A stretch of 33,555 nt of DNA from Candidatus Eiseniibacteriota bacterium (GCA_016178685.1 JACOSU010000154.1:1-33555), one strand, 5' to 3'; counted from the first letter of the stretch, positions 1 to 8,672 are shown. Notes: generated by a model from the sequence alone, not told the origin. Translations and numbers: made by a program.

Positions 1-417
1 CGCGTCGATCGCGTCGTCCCCGGGGACGAGCCGCCCACCCTTGCGCTCCGCGAAGTAGACGATCAGCACCGCGCGCACGCGCGGGTCGTCGAATCCCGCG
101 TAGACCCCGTGCAGTCCGGTGAGCTTCGCGATCAGCCCGGTTTCTTCGCGCAGTTCGCGCACCGCGCATCGCTGGGGTGATTCGCCGTACTCCATGAACC
201 CCGCCGGCAGGCACCACGCCCCGGCGCGCGGATCGTAGCGCCGCCGGACCATCAGCACCTCGGCCCCGCGCAGCAGCACGACGCCGGCCGCAGGGACCGG
301 ATTGCGATAATGGATGAAGCCGCACTCCGGGCAGGTGGGCCTCGGCGACCCGTGGTCGTCACGGCGCTCGAGACGCGTCGCGCAGCGCGGGCAGAATAGA
401 AATTCGTGGCGTCTCAT
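1..417 (-). CDS. NUDIX hydrolase with N-terminal zinc ribbon (3' end outside window)
   Basis: The reading frame starts at the ATG at 417 and runs off the left edge after 139 codons, so the C-terminus is missing. Residues 8-11 (CPRC) and 29-32 (CPEC) form a four-cysteine zinc ribbon. The NUDIX box follows as GFMEYGESPQR and then RELREETGL, with the expected Gly, the Arg-Glu and the paired Glu residues that bind the metal. Zn-ribbon NUDIX enzymes of this layout cleave nucleoside diphosphate-X substrates such as NADH/NAD or ADP-ribose. The substrate cannot be read from this fragment. The family is secure and the exact activity is inference. It lies downstream of the PDZ gene on the same strand but 342 bp away, so co-transcription is doubtful. 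Confidence 0.88.
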   Translation of the reverse strand, partial: MRRHEFLFCPRCATRLERRDDHGSPRPTCPECGFIHYRNPVPAAGVVLLRGAEVLMVRRRYDPRAGAWCLPAGFMEYGESPQRCAVRELREETGLIAKLTGLHGVYAGFDDPRVRAVLIVYFAERKGGRLVPGDDAIDA

Positions 418-759
418 CGGGGACCGCACACTACGTGGCCGCGCGGCCGGCGCGCAAGCCCGAGCCCCGGCGCGTACGCCTGGCGCGCAAGCCCGCGCGC
501 GGCGCGCCCGCCGGCCACGCATGCCGAAGCCCGACACGTCCGCCCGCCGCACACGCTGAAGGCCCGGCCGCGAGGAAAGCGACCGGGCCCGGTGCGCCGA
601 GCCGCAGGAAGGAGCGCCGCGCTGCTCCCCTCCGCGATTCGTCGGACGCCCTGTTTCACACCCGAAGGTGCTCGCAGAAGGGACGGCGCCCCCTCGAGCG
701 GCCATGCACGCCGCACGCCTCGAACCTCACACCGCCGCACCGCGGGTCGGGCCGCCGGC
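418..759. other. Gene-free stretch between NUDIX and PDZ genes
   Basis: No convincing gene is seen; the long open frames here look like by-products of GC content. A 14-bp direct repeat (GGCGCGCAAGCCCG) occurs at 449-462 and 482-495. A 7-bp inverted repeat (GGCCCGG at 561-567, CCGGGCC at 583-589) could form a hairpin downstream of the PDZ gene on the minus strand. It has no real T-run, so it is only a weak terminator candidate. Confidence 0.5.
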
Positions 760-1767
760 CTAGTTGCGGGGTTTCTCCTTCAGCTGCTCGCGCAGCTCGC
801 GGATCTCGTCGCGCAACTGTTCCATTTCTCGCTGCAGCGGCATCGTGTGATGCGTGTGGCCGACGAACCCACGGACGGAGTCCGGGATTTCGTCATCGAG
901 TCCCGCGAGATCGCGGCCGCGCACGATTCGAATCGCCTGGGGTGCGCGAGCGAGCTCGGCGGCGATGCTCTGGCGCTGGCCCTTGCGCAGCACGGTGAGC
1001 GCGACCCTGCCTTCGGCGGAGCGGATCGCCTTCGCGACGTCCTCCGAGTCGTACACGTCGCGTTCACCGATCCGGACGATCACGTCGCCCGGGCGCAATC
1101 CGGCGCGCGATGCGGGCGAATCTTTTTCGACTTCGAGGATCAGCGCGCCCTTTCCATCCGGCGCCGAGAAATAACCGCCCAGATCCGGATCGAGATCCTG
1201 AAGCCGTACGCCAAGCCGCCCCCGGCCCAGCCCCGCGAGCCCCGCGAATCCGGGCAGGTTTTCGAACTGCAGATTCATGTCGGGCCGGACCACCATGCCA
1301 CGCGCGTCGCCGTAGGTCGTCGATCCGAAGTCGTCGGGCCTTCCCGCGAGCGTCGCGCTGATCTTCATGGGCTTGCCGTCGCGCGAGATCTCGAGATCCG
1401 CGCGGTCTCCGCTCTTCGCGGCACGCACCGCGTCCTGGAGGTCGTCGGGAGAGCGCATCGCCTTGCCGGCGAAGGTCACGATCACGTCCCCCGCCTTGAG
1501 CCCCGCCTTCTCGGCGGGGCTTCCGGTCAGGACCTGGCTCACGAGCACCCCCTCGGTCGTTGCGCCCAGCCCTTCGCGAAGTTCGTCGGTCAGGTTCTGC
1601 GTGTAGACGCCGAGCCACGGCTTCGCCGAAGTGGCGCCGGACGCATCCCTGGGCGCTGCCGCTCCCTTCTCTGGTGTGGGCGACGGCGTCGACGCGGTCG
1701 CCGCGGGAGCGGCAAGCACCGCAAGGGCCGCGAGGATGATGCCCGTGTTCTGAAGCGCGTGGCGCAT
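760..1767 (-). CDS. Exported protein with two PDZ domains
   Basis: The 335-residue protein starts at the ATG at 1767, preceded by an AGGGGGG ribosome site; the frame stays open further upstream, but only this start begins a signal peptide. Residues 1-25 form the signal peptide, ending near the AATAS stretch. PDZ1 spans about 50-135 (PWLGVYTQNL, then SPAEKAGLKAGDVIVTF). PDZ2 spans about 170-250 (RLGVRLQDL, then SPASRAGLRPGDVIVRIG). The last 30 residues are charged and likely coiled coil. PDZ pairs of this kind are typical of DegP/HtrA proteases, but no serine-protease domain or catalytic triad is present. The protein is therefore more likely a periplasmic adaptor that binds C-termini or beta-strands. 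The partner is unknown. Confidence 0.85.
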   Translation of the reverse strand: MRHALQNTGIILAALAVLAAPAATASTPSPTPEKGAAAPRDASGATSAKPWLGVYTQNLTDELREGLGATTEGVLVSQVLTGSPAEKAGLKAGDVIVTFAGKAMRSPDDLQDAVRAAKSGDRADLEISRDGKPMKISATLAGRPDDFGSTTYGDARGMVVRPDMNLQFENLPGFAGLAGLGRGRLGVRLQDLDPDLGGYFSAPDGKGALILEVEKDSPASRAGLRPGDVIVRIGERDVYDSEDVAKAIRSAEGRVALTVLRKGQRQSIAAELARAPQAIRIVRGRDLAGLDDEIPDSVRGFVGHTHHTMPLQREMEQLRDEIRELREQLKEKPRN

Positions 1768-1782
1768 GGCGTGTCCCCCCTG

Positions 1783-1791
1783 TGCTAGTTT
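1783..1791 (+). promoter_or_regulatory. Candidate extended -10 promoter upstream of the rRNA methyltransferase
   Basis: TGCTAGTTT is an extended -10 element (TG, one base, then TAGTTT). No good -35 is seen at 17 bp. The same TGTGCTAG string occurs before the gene at 5213. Transcription would start near 1799, leaving a leader of about 95 nt before the ATG at 1895. Confidence 0.4.
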
Positions 1792-1894
1792 CGCGGCTCC
1801 AGAGCCGGGAATGCGTACGGGCCTTGAAACCCGCGAGGCACGCTCCGGTTCCCGGCAACTGCCGCCTGCCCGCTTCAGACACTCCGAGTGCGCG

Positions 1895-3280
1895 ATGAAG
1901 GTCAATGAGCTGTTAAACCTCAACGTGGAATCCATTGCCCTGGGCGGCAAGGCTCTGGCGCGCGTGGACGGGTATGTGGTGTTCGTGGACCGTGGCGTGC
2001 CCGGCGACCGCCTCGAGGCTCGCATCACGCGCGCCAGGCGCGGCTATGCGGAGGCTCGCCTCGAGCGCATCGAGGCGCCTTCCCCGCTTCGCGTCGAGCC
2101 CGCCTGCCCTCACGTCGCACGTTGCGGGGGCTGCCGATTTCAGGAGCTCGCCTACGACGAGCAGCTGCGGCAGAAGCAACGCCAGGTGATCGAGACGCTT
2201 CAGCGCCTGGGCGGCATCGCGACCCCGAACGTGACCGCGATCGTGCCCGCGCCCGAAACGTTCGGCTATCGCAACAAGATGGAATTCAGCTTCGCGCCCG
2301 CTCCCGATGGAGAACCACTTTTGGGGCTCCACGAACGCGGCACGTTCGACCGCGTGTTCGAACTCGAGATCTGCCTGCTGCCGAGCCAGCTCACGGTCGA
2401 GATCGTACGCTTGACCCAGCGCTTCGCCCGCGAGCGACGCTGGCGCGCCTATCACGCCCGGCGGCACGAGGGCGTGGTCCGCTTTCTGATCGTGCGTCAC
2501 CTGCCACAGAGCGGAGAGTGCGCGGTCCACCTGATCGCGGCCTCCGACGACGTTCCGGGTATCGCCGAGTGGGCCCGGGCGGTCGCGTCGTTATCGAAGG
2601 CGGTGCGCTGCGTCACGCTCGGCCTGGCCCACACGCGCGCCTCGGTCGCGTTCAGCGAAGAGGAGCGCGTGCTCGAGGGGCGCGCGACCATCGTCGAGCG
2701 GCTGCTCGGGCTCGAGTTCGAAGCGTCTGCCAATGCGTTCCTTCAGACCAACAGCCGCCAGGCCGAGGCGCTGTATGGCGCGGCGCTCGAGGCGGCGCGC
2801 CTCGACGGGTCCGAGACCGTGCTCGATCTGTATTGCGGAACCGGGACGCTTACGCTGCTGTTCGCGCGCGCGGCGCGCGCGGTGGTGGGGGTCGAGAGCG
2901 TGCCCGATGCGGTCGAAGCCGCGCGCCGCAACGCTGCGCGCAACCGGATCGCGAACGCGCGATTCGAGACCGGCGAGGCCCGGCGCGTGTTGCGCGAGTG
3001 GGCGCGCGGAGAACGCCCGGGCGCGTTGAAGCCCGACGTGGTGGTGGTGGACCCCCCGCGCGCCGGGCTTCACCCCCGGGTGGTCGCGCGCGTGATCGAG
3101 CTCAGGCCGCAGCGCGTCGTGTACGTCTCCTGCAATCCCGGGACGCTGGCCCGCGATCTGCGGAATTTCGCCGCGGGCGGTTACGCGCTGGCCGAGGCCC
3201 GACCTTTCGACATGTTCCCGCACACCCCGCACATCGAGTGCGTGGCGCGTCTCGAACTCGCGGACATCCCCGCGCTCTGA
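1895..3280 (+). CDS. rlmD: 23S rRNA (uracil-5-)-methyltransferase, TrmA/RlmC/RlmD family
   Basis: This 461-residue enzyme would transfer a methyl group from S-adenosylmethionine to C5 of a uracil in rRNA. An N-terminal TRAM RNA-binding domain (about 1-60) is followed by the Fe-S cysteines C71, C77, C80 and C160 (CPHVARCGGC and LEICLLPS). The SAM domain shows LDLYCGTGT and DVVVVDPPRAGL. The nucleophile is C413 in VSCNPGT and the catalytic base E448 in HIECVARL. ATG 1895 was chosen because the TRAM domain begins there; the frame is open upstream to 1766, but that part reads as non-coding. No strong ribosome site is seen. The position modified (U1939, U747 or tRNA U54) cannot be decided, so the symbol is the most likely one only. 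Confidence 0.88.
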   Translation: MKVNELLNLNVESIALGGKALARVDGYVVFVDRGVPGDRLEARITRARRGYAEARLERIEAPSPLRVEPACPHVARCGGCRFQELAYDEQLRQKQRQVIETLQRLGGIATPNVTAIVPAPETFGYRNKMEFSFAPAPDGEPLLGLHERGTFDRVFELEICLLPSQLTVEIVRLTQRFARERRWRAYHARRHEGVVRFLIVRHLPQSGECAVHLIAASDDVPGIAEWARAVASLSKAVRCVTLGLAHTRASVAFSEEERVLEGRATIVERLLGLEFEASANAFLQTNSRQAEALYGAALEAARLDGSETVLDLYCGTGTLTLLFARAARAVVGVESVPDAVEAARRNAARNRIANARFETGEARRVLREWARGERPGALKPDVVVVDPPRAGLHPRVVARVIELRPQRVVYVSCNPGTLARDLRNFAAGGYALAEARPFDMFPHTPHIECVARLELADIPAL

Positions 3281-3357
3281 TAACGTCGGGCGGGACGCGC
3301 GGCCGCCTGCACCCTGACCCGCGCGATCGCCGCGCGATTTCGCTGCGGCAGGCCGCC

Positions 3358-3362
3358 GGAGG
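3358..3362 (+). promoter_or_regulatory. Ribosome binding site that fixes the activator start at GTG 3368
   Basis: GGAGG overlaps the first possible GTG (3362) but lies 5 nt before the second GTG (3368). The second is therefore the likely start. Confidence 0.6.
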
Positions 3363-3367
3363 TGCCC

Positions 3368-5173
3368 GTGTCCCCATCGCCCGACCCACCCGCCGAGCCG
3401 CCTTCAGACGACGATCTCGAGCTCCGGCTCGACGCGTTGTCCGCGCATTATGAAGTGGCGCGCGCTTTGCTCGGAGCCACCGAGCCTCGCGTCGTCGCCG
3501 AGCGCATCGTGCATTCGGGGATGGGTCTGCTCGGAGCGCGCTCGGGCGCGATGCTCGCGTTCGATGGACGCGATCGTTTCAACGTGCTGCTCGCCACGCT
3601 CACCGAGGCTCCGGAGGCGAGCCTGCGCGTTCCCGAAGCGGCGCGCGAGTGGATCGCCGCACAGGGCGTGTTCCCGCTCGCGGGGGCGGCCAGCGCACGT
3701 GCCCTCGGCCGCATCCGCGACCGTCTGGCCGCGGAATTCGACGCCGCGGTGGGCTGCGCGGTGGCCGACGCGGCGGGGCTGCGGGCTCTCCTGCTGTTCG
3801 GACCCCCGCTGCTCGGCGGCGAGTACGGAGAATTCGATCGGCTTCGGCTCGAAGCCATCGCCGGACTCGCCGCGCTCGCGCTGCGGACGCCGGACGGCCG
3901 CGTCCGCAGGCCTCGCGAGGGCGCCGCGGGATCTTCTCGCGCGCGGGTGATCGAGGCGCTGCGCCAGCGCCATCCCGCGCTGCGCTCCATGATCGGCGAC
4001 AGCGCGGCGATGCTCGAGACCGCCCAAGAACTGGTGGCCGCCGCGGGCACGCGTTTTCCGGCGCTGCTCACCGGCGAGTCGGGCGCCGGCAAGGAAGTCG
4101 CGGCCCGCGCCCTTCACGCGATGTCGGAGCGCGCCGCCGCGCCGTTCGAAACCCTGGATTGCGGATCCATCCCGCGCGAGTTGATCGAAAGCGAGCTGTT
4201 CGGCCACGTGCGCGGCGCGTTCACGGGCGCCCACCGCGACCATCGCGGTGCCTTCGAGCTCGCGCATCGCGGCACGTTGTTCCTGGACGAGATCGGCGAC
4301 ATGCCGCTCCAGCTCCAGACCCGGCTGCTGCGCGTCGTCCAGGAGGGACGCATCCGCCGCGTTGGAGACGAGCACCCGATCGACGTGGACGTGCGCGTGG
4401 TGGCCGCGACGCACCGCGATCTCAAGACTGCCGTGCTGGAGAATCGCTTTCGCGAAGACCTGTTCTACCGGCTCAACGTTTTCGCGATCCGCATTCCTCC
4501 CTTGCGCGAGCGCCTCGAAGACCTGGCCCCGCTGGTCCTGCACTTCCTCGGGATGCACGGCGACGATCTGGACGTGCGGGAATGGAAGGTAGACGGCGAC
4601 GTCTTGGGCGCGCTCGAGCATCACGGGTTCCCGGGCAACTTGCGCGAGCTCGCGAATCTGTGCTCCGCGCTCGCGGTGCGCTCGCGCGACGACGGCCGCG
4701 TCGCGCTCGCGGACCTCGAGCACGTGTGGGGCCGCCAACACGCGGGAGAATCGTTTCCCTGGCAGGGTGTCGATCGGGAGTCGCGCGAAAGCCGCGGACC
4801 GCTCGGCCCCTGGGTGCTCGAACAGGCGCGCGCGGCGCGGTTCAACCTGATCGCCGCCGCGCGCGATCTCAAACGGCGCCGGAGCGGCAATCGGCCCGCT
4901 CCGCTCACCGAGCGCGCGGCGCTCGCCTATTACCTGACCGGCGAGATCCTGCGCGCGCTGGCCGACACCGAGGGCGACGAGCATGCGGCGGCGCGGCGGG
5001 TAGCGCTCGATCCCGCGCTGGTGGGTCGTGTTGAGCCGCGCGTGCGGCGCGTCTGCGAGGCGCTGCGCGCCGCCGGTGGAGATCCCGCCCGATTGCGTCG
5101 TGCGTTCGGCAAGCTGCCGGCCGAATACCACGCGCTGCTGGACCCCGTGGCCCGGCTCGTCGCACGCGACTGA
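3368..5173 (+). CDS. Sigma-54-dependent transcriptional activator with GAF-like sensor domain
   Basis: This 601-residue protein has three parts. Residues about 15-175 resemble a GAF sensor domain. Residues about 210-440 are the AAA+ sigma-54 activator core, with Walker A GESGAGKE at 236, the sigma-54 contact loop GAFTGA at 283-288, and Walker B LFLDEIGD with D307/E308. A downstream RxDLFYRLNVF segment carries the arginine fingers. The C-terminal 150 residues contain FNLIAAARDLKRRR, a probable DNA-binding helix-turn-helix, followed by an Ala/Arg-rich helical tail instead of the short Fis helix of NtrC. No receiver domain is present, so the signal is probably a ligand or partner acting on the GAF part. 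It would open promoters used by RNA polymerase with sigma-54; a candidate site lies at 8821. The target is not known. Confidence 0.9.
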   Translation: MSPSPDPPAEPPSDDDLELRLDALSAHYEVARALLGATEPRVVAERIVHSGMGLLGARSGAMLAFDGRDRFNVLLATLTEAPEASLRVPEAAREWIAAQGVFPLAGAASARALGRIRDRLAAEFDAAVGCAVADAAGLRALLLFGPPLLGGEYGEFDRLRLEAIAGLAALALRTPDGRVRRPREGAAGSSRARVIEALRQRHPALRSMIGDSAAMLETAQELVAAAGTRFPALLTGESGAGKEVAARALHAMSERAAAPFETLDCGSIPRELIESELFGHVRGAFTGAHRDHRGAFELAHRGTLFLDEIGDMPLQLQTRLLRVVQEGRIRRVGDEHPIDVDVRVVAATHRDLKTAVLENRFREDLFYRLNVFAIRIPPLRERLEDLAPLVLHFLGMHGDDLDVREWKVDGDVLGALEHHGFPGNLRELANLCSALAVRSRDDGRVALADLEHVWGRQHAGESFPWQGVDRESRESRGPLGPWVLEQARAARFNLIAAARDLKRRRSGNRPAPLTERAALAYYLTGEILRALADTEGDEHAAARRVALDPALVGRVEPRVRRVCEALRAAGGDPARLRRAFGKLPAEYHALLDPVARLVARD

Positions 5174-5195
5174 AGCCGGCGCAGCCGCGGCTCTG

Positions 5196-5204
5196 TGCTA
5201 GAAT
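5196..5204 (+). promoter_or_regulatory. Extended -10 promoter placed for a leaderless transcript
   Basis: TGCTAGAAT is a strong extended -10 (TG, one base, TAGAAT). It ends 8 nt before the ATG at 5213, so transcription would begin at or next to the start codon. No good -35 is seen. Confidence 0.55.
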
Positions 5205-5212
5205 CCATGCTC

Positions 5213-5950
5213 ATGCGCGCCTGCTGGACGATGATCGCCCTCTGCTCGCTCGCCGCGGCAGCGCCCGCCGGCGCCGCGGACGCCGTTTCCGCCGATCGCG
5301 CGACGTTCGAAATCCGCCTGCACGGAAGCGTCATCGGGGTCGAAACGGTCGAGTTCCAGAACGCCGGCGATTCGTTGCGCGTCTTCTCGGAGACGCTCCA
5401 GATCGGGGGTCGCGCCCACACCGACTCGCTCATGAAGCGGCTGCAGATGGTGTTCACGCCCGACTTCGATCTGCGCGGCTACGACTCGAGCGAACGGCTG
5501 CGCGGTCGCACTTCCGCGGTCGGCTGGACTCCCAACGACACGCTCTTCACGCTGTACCGCCAGCATGACGGCCGCGGCACCGGCGACACGTACGCGCGCC
5601 CGCCCGGACGCCTGTTCGTGCTCGAGCAAGGCGTGTTCGCATCGTTCGAGGTGATCTGCCGCATGCTGGGCGGCAAGAGCTTCCTGACCCGCCCTCTGAA
5701 CCTGCTCGTGATCGGCACGCCCGACACGCTCCTGACCGCGTCGCTCGCGGACCACGGCCCCGAGACCATTTCGTGGGGCTCGCGCCCGGTGACGGCCCGC
5801 CGGCTCACGCTCGGCGAGGGACCCGGTTCATACCATTTTTGGATGGGGCCCGGCGGGCGCCTGCTGAGGCTCGAGCACGAGCCGACCGGTCTTCGGATCG
5901 AACGGATCGCGCCGCCCGTCAAGCGCAAGCCCGCGCCCGCCCCGCACTGA
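5213..5950 (+). CDS. Exported protein of unknown function
   Basis: I do not recognise this protein. Starting at ATG 5213 it has 245 residues, opening with a signal peptide (MRACWTMIALCSLAAAAP, cleavage after AGAA). The mature part is about 220 residues with alternating hydrophobic and polar stretches typical of beta structure, such as FEIRLHGSVIGVETVEF near the start and SYHFWMGPGGRLLRLEH near the end. The tail is basic and proline-rich (VKRKPAPAPH). The layout resembles periplasmic or outer-leaflet proteins in which a beta fold holds a lipid or sugar, but no motif proves this. GTG 5195 and ATG 5207 are alternative starts. ATG 5213 fits the signal peptide best and sits at the expected transcription start. 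It converges with pepA. Confidence 0.75.
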   Translation: MRACWTMIALCSLAAAAPAGAADAVSADRATFEIRLHGSVIGVETVEFQNAGDSLRVFSETLQIGGRAHTDSLMKRLQMVFTPDFDLRGYDSSERLRGRTSAVGWTPNDTLFTLYRQHDGRGTGDTYARPPGRLFVLEQGVFASFEVICRMLGGKSFLTRPLNLLVIGTPDTLLTASLADHGPETISWGSRPVTARRLTLGEGPGSYHFWMGPGGRLLRLEHEPTGLRIERIAPPVKRKPAPAPH

Positions 5951-6003
5951 GAGATTTTCTGGCGCTCCAAGCGAACGCGCCGCGCGAGCGCGCCTCCGTG
6001 CGC

Positions 6004-7509
6004 TCAGTTCGCCTCGCGCCGCGCGATCCACTCGAGCAGCAGTCGCACGCCGAACCCGGTCGGCCCGCGCCGCTCGTGCGCACGATCCACCGGACTCCAC
6101 GCGGTGCTCGCGATATCGAGATGGGCCCAGCGCATGCCGCGCGCGAAATGCTTGAGGAACACCGCCGCCAGGCACGCGCCGCCCTCGCGCGCTCCCGAGT
6201 TGAGGAGATCCGCGCTCTCGCTCTTCATTTCCGGCGCGTATTCGTCCCACAGCGGCATCCGCCACAGTCGCTCGCCGGTCGCAGAGGAAGCGCGCGCGAG
6301 TTCGTCCGCCAGCCGTTCGTCATCGGTGAAGAGACCGGCCGCCAGGTGGCCGAGCGCGATGCCGATGGAGCCGGTCAGGGTGGCCAGATCCACCACCGCG
6401 TCGGGCTTGAGCCGCCGCGCGTAACCCAGGGCGTCGGCCAGCAACAGGCGGCCTTCGGCGTCGGTGTTCGTGACCTCGATCGAGGTGCCGTCGAGCGCGC
6501 GCACGATATCGCCGGGCTTGAGTGCGCGGCTGCCCGGCATGTTTTCGGCGCTCGGAATCAGGCCCACCACGCGTGAAGTGGGGTCCAGCGCCGGCAACGC
6601 GTGAAACAGTCCCAGCACCGCGGCCGCGCCCGACATGTCGTATTTCATCTTGTGCATGTTCTCGTGCGGCTTGAGCGAGATGCCGCCGCTGTCGAACGTC
6701 ACGCCCTTGCCGATCACGACCAGCGTCACCGGCTTGCCGCGACGCAACGCGCGCGTGGGCGCGCGATCGAGCACGATGAAACGCGGTGGATTCGCGCTGC
6801 CGCGGCCGACCGCCAGCAGCGCGCCCATTCCCAGCCGCTCCAGCTGGGCCACGCCAAGCACCTCGACCTTCGCGCCCGCCGCCTTCCCCACCTCGCGCGC
6901 GCGCGTGGCCAGCCCCTCAGGCGTGAGATCCTGCCCGGGCGTGGACGAAAGATCGCGCGCGAAACACACCGCCTCGCCGGTGCGAGCGCCGAGCGTCACG
7001 GCGGGCGCGAGCGCGCGCGCGGATTCCGCATCGCGCGCCACGATTTCGAAGCGCCGCAGCGCGGGCGGGCCGGGCTCACGCAGGTACGCGGTGTGGCGCC
7101 ACGGACCGAGCCGCGCGCCTTCGGCCATGGCCTCGGCGCGCGCCTGATCCTGCGACGCGGATTCCGGCCACGGCAGAACCAGCGCGACGGATCCAGCGCG
7201 TAATTCGCGCGCCCTGCGCGCTGCGATCGCTGCGGCCAGGCGCGCGCGATGGGGCGTGTCGTCGCCACGGCGGCCGAGCCCGATCGCGATCAGACGTCGG
7301 GCGCGCCCGCGGTTCGGGTGAACAATCGCGGTCTCGAGCCAGCCGCCGCGGAAATCGCGCGAGGAGATCAACGCCGACAGCGCGCCGCCGCTCGCGCGGT
7401 CGAGCGCGACGGCCGCTCCCTCGAGGCGCCTTGAATTTTCGTACACACCGACCGCGACCGTCGCGGCCGTGCGCAGTGCGGCATCGCCGCGCCGAATCAC
7501 GACGTTCAT
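6004..7509 (-). CDS. pepA: Leucyl aminopeptidase (M17 family)
   Basis: This 501-residue cytosolic exopeptidase removes N-terminal residues from peptides using two metal ions. The diagnostic M17 signature NTDAEGRL lies at residues 348-355. GKGVTFDSGG with KMKYDMSGAAAVL supplies the metal-binding Lys and Asp residues upstream. The N-terminal 160 residues are the variable macro-like domain that drives hexamer formation, and the C-terminal 340 are the catalytic domain. The length matches the family. ATG 7509 was chosen because AGGAGG lies just upstream at a normal distance; the frame is open for a further 180 codons upstream, but that part is antisense to the next gene. It is transcribed alone and diverges from the lipoprotein at 7820. 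Confidence 0.93.
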   Translation of the reverse strand: MNVVIRRGDAALRTAATVAVGVYENSRRLEGAAVALDRASGGALSALISSRDFRGGWLETAIVHPNRGRARRLIAIGLGRRGDDTPHRARLAAAIAARRARELRAGSVALVLPWPESASQDQARAEAMAEGARLGPWRHTAYLREPGPPALRRFEIVARDAESARALAPAVTLGARTGEAVCFARDLSSTPGQDLTPEGLATRAREVGKAAGAKVEVLGVAQLERLGMGALLAVGRGSANPPRFIVLDRAPTRALRRGKPVTLVVIGKGVTFDSGGISLKPHENMHKMKYDMSGAAAVLGLFHALPALDPTSRVVGLIPSAENMPGSRALKPGDIVRALDGTSIEVTNTDAEGRLLLADALGYARRLKPDAVVDLATLTGSIGIALGHLAAGLFTDDERLADELARASSATGERLWRMPLWDEYAPEMKSESADLLNSGAREGGACLAAVFLKHFARGMRWAHLDIASTAWSPVDRAHERRGPTGFGVRLLLEWIARREAN

Positions 7510-7611
7510 GGAGCTTCCTCCTTGCGAAGAGCGCAAATCGTGGGGACCGCGTGTCAGACTATCGCAAAGCGCGCGCGGCCCCAATGCCGCCGAAGACGCG
7601 GATCCACAGGA

Positions 7612-7682
7612 TGCGGCGTGGGCGTGCGCAGCGCGGGCATGCGCGGCGCGGGCGCGTGCGGCGTGGGCGTGCGCAGCGCGGG
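7612..7682. repeat. Two-copy 26-bp direct repeat in the pepA/lipoprotein intergenic region
   Basis: A 26-bp sequence beginning TGCGGCGTGGGCGTGCGC is repeated exactly at 7612-7637 and 7657-7682, a 45-bp period. The spacer is a related GCGCGGG-rich sequence. It sits in the 310-bp divergent intergenic stretch (7510-7819). The rest of that stretch holds only the candidate promoter at 7690 and the two ribosome sites. Confidence 0.85.
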
Positions 7683-7689
7683 ATGCGGC

Positions 7690-7718
7690 TTGCCATCGCG
7701 GCGTTTCGGTTGCATGCT
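7690..7718 (+). promoter_or_regulatory. Candidate sigma-70 promoter for the lipoprotein at 7820
   Basis: TTGCCA (-35), exactly 17 bp, then CATGCT (-10). The -35 is good and the -10 modest. The predicted leader is about 95 nt, with an AAAGGAG ribosome site at 7804-7810. Confidence 0.35.
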
Positions 7719-7819
7719 CCCGATTCGCGGCGCGGCGTGGAATCCGCGCACGTTCACGACTCCCCGCACACGGTGGAGCGAAGGACCGCTCCGCAGTCAC
7801 CCGAAAGGAGATCTTCATC

Positions 7820-8614
7820 ATGAGACGTCTCGCATTCGTGATCCCGGCGATCGCGATCCTGGTTCTGGCTGGTTGCGGCAAGAAAACCGAGCAGGCCGCG
7901 AATACCGGCAGCGACAGCCTGCTCGCGACCAACCCGGTCGAGCAACCGCAGGGCAACCTGACGCCCCAGACCCAGTACCAGGGCGGAAACGGCGCGGCCC
8001 AGCCGTCCCCGGCGCCCGCACCGCAGAGCGAGAAGAAGCCCGGGCACACGACGACCTCGCAGCCGACGCATCACCCGGCTGAAGCCAGTGCTCCCGCGCC
8101 GAACCCGGGCGTTACCCTGCCCGCAGGCACCGGAATCAAGATCAAGGTCGGCGCGAAGATCACTTCCGAGACCGCGAATCCGGGCGATGCGTGGAGCGGC
8201 GTGGTGGAAGAGCCGGTGGTGATCGGAACCGCCGCGCCGATTCCGGCCGGCAGCACCGTGAGTGGAATCGTGGAAGCGGCGAAGCCGGCGAAGAAGGGCG
8301 ACCGTGCGATGCTGTTGCTCGCGATCCAGAGCGTCACGGTCAACGGCAAGAGTCACTCGGTTGAGGCCGTAACCGACAGCATGGTCGCGGGCTCGACGCG
8401 CGCGCGGAACACCGGCGCGGTGGCGGGCGGCGCGGCCGCCGGCGCGCTGATCGGAAGTGCGATCGGAGGCGGCAAGGGCGCGTTGATCGGCGGCCTTCTG
8501 GGGGGCGGCGCTGCGGCCGGCGGGGTCGCGGCATCGAAGGGCTATCAGGTCACGGTGGACGAGGGCAGTACGCTCACGTTCCATGTCAGCCATGACGTGA
8601 CCATCCACAACTGA
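7820..8614 (+). CDS. Lipoprotein with Pro/Gln-rich linker and glycine zipper
   Basis: This 264-residue protein starts at ATG 7820, which has an AAAGGAG ribosome site 9 nt upstream. The signal ends in a lipobox, LVLAGC, so the mature N-terminal Cys (19) would be lipidated. A disordered Pro/Ala/Gln/His-rich linker fills about 25-95. Residues about 96-190 hold a beta-rich domain (VTLPAGTGIKIKVGAKIT, PIPAGSTVSGIVEAA) resembling the TrbI/VirB10-like beta domains that set surface-exposed properties. Residues about 200-240 form a glycine zipper, GALIGSAIGGGKGALIGG, that could insert in a membrane. The role is unknown; envelope maintenance is a guess. A strong terminator follows. Confidence 0.8.
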   Translation: MRRLAFVIPAIAILVLAGCGKKTEQAANTGSDSLLATNPVEQPQGNLTPQTQYQGGNGAAQPSPAPAPQSEKKPGHTTTSQPTHHPAEASAPAPNPGVTLPAGTGIKIKVGAKITSETANPGDAWSGVVEEPVVIGTAAPIPAGSTVSGIVEAAKPAKKGDRAMLLLAIQSVTVNGKSHSVEAVTDSMVAGSTRARNTGAVAGGAAAGALIGSAIGGGKGALIGGLLGGGAAAGGVAASKGYQVTVDEGSTLTFHVSHDVTIHN

Positions 8615-8634
8615 CCCAGGAGCGATCGGGCGGT

Positions 8635-8672
8635 GCGGGAGGACGCGAGCGGGCCGCGTCCTCTCCGCTTTT
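8635..8672 (+). terminator. Intrinsic terminator after the glycine-zipper lipoprotein
   Basis: GAGGACGCG at 8639-8647 pairs perfectly with CGCGTCCTC at 8655-8663 around a 7-nt loop. The stem extends by GCGG/CCGC past one bulged T and is followed by TTTT. The rest of the 306-bp gap up to 8920 holds the possible sigma-54 site at 8821 and the next ribosome site, and no gene. Confidence 0.8.

Noticed and set aside
406..1788. 460-codon open frame on the plus strand
   Set aside because: It runs antisense to the PDZ protein gene, which has a signal peptide, recognisable domains and a ribosome site. The plus frame has no domain and is a GC-bias by-product.
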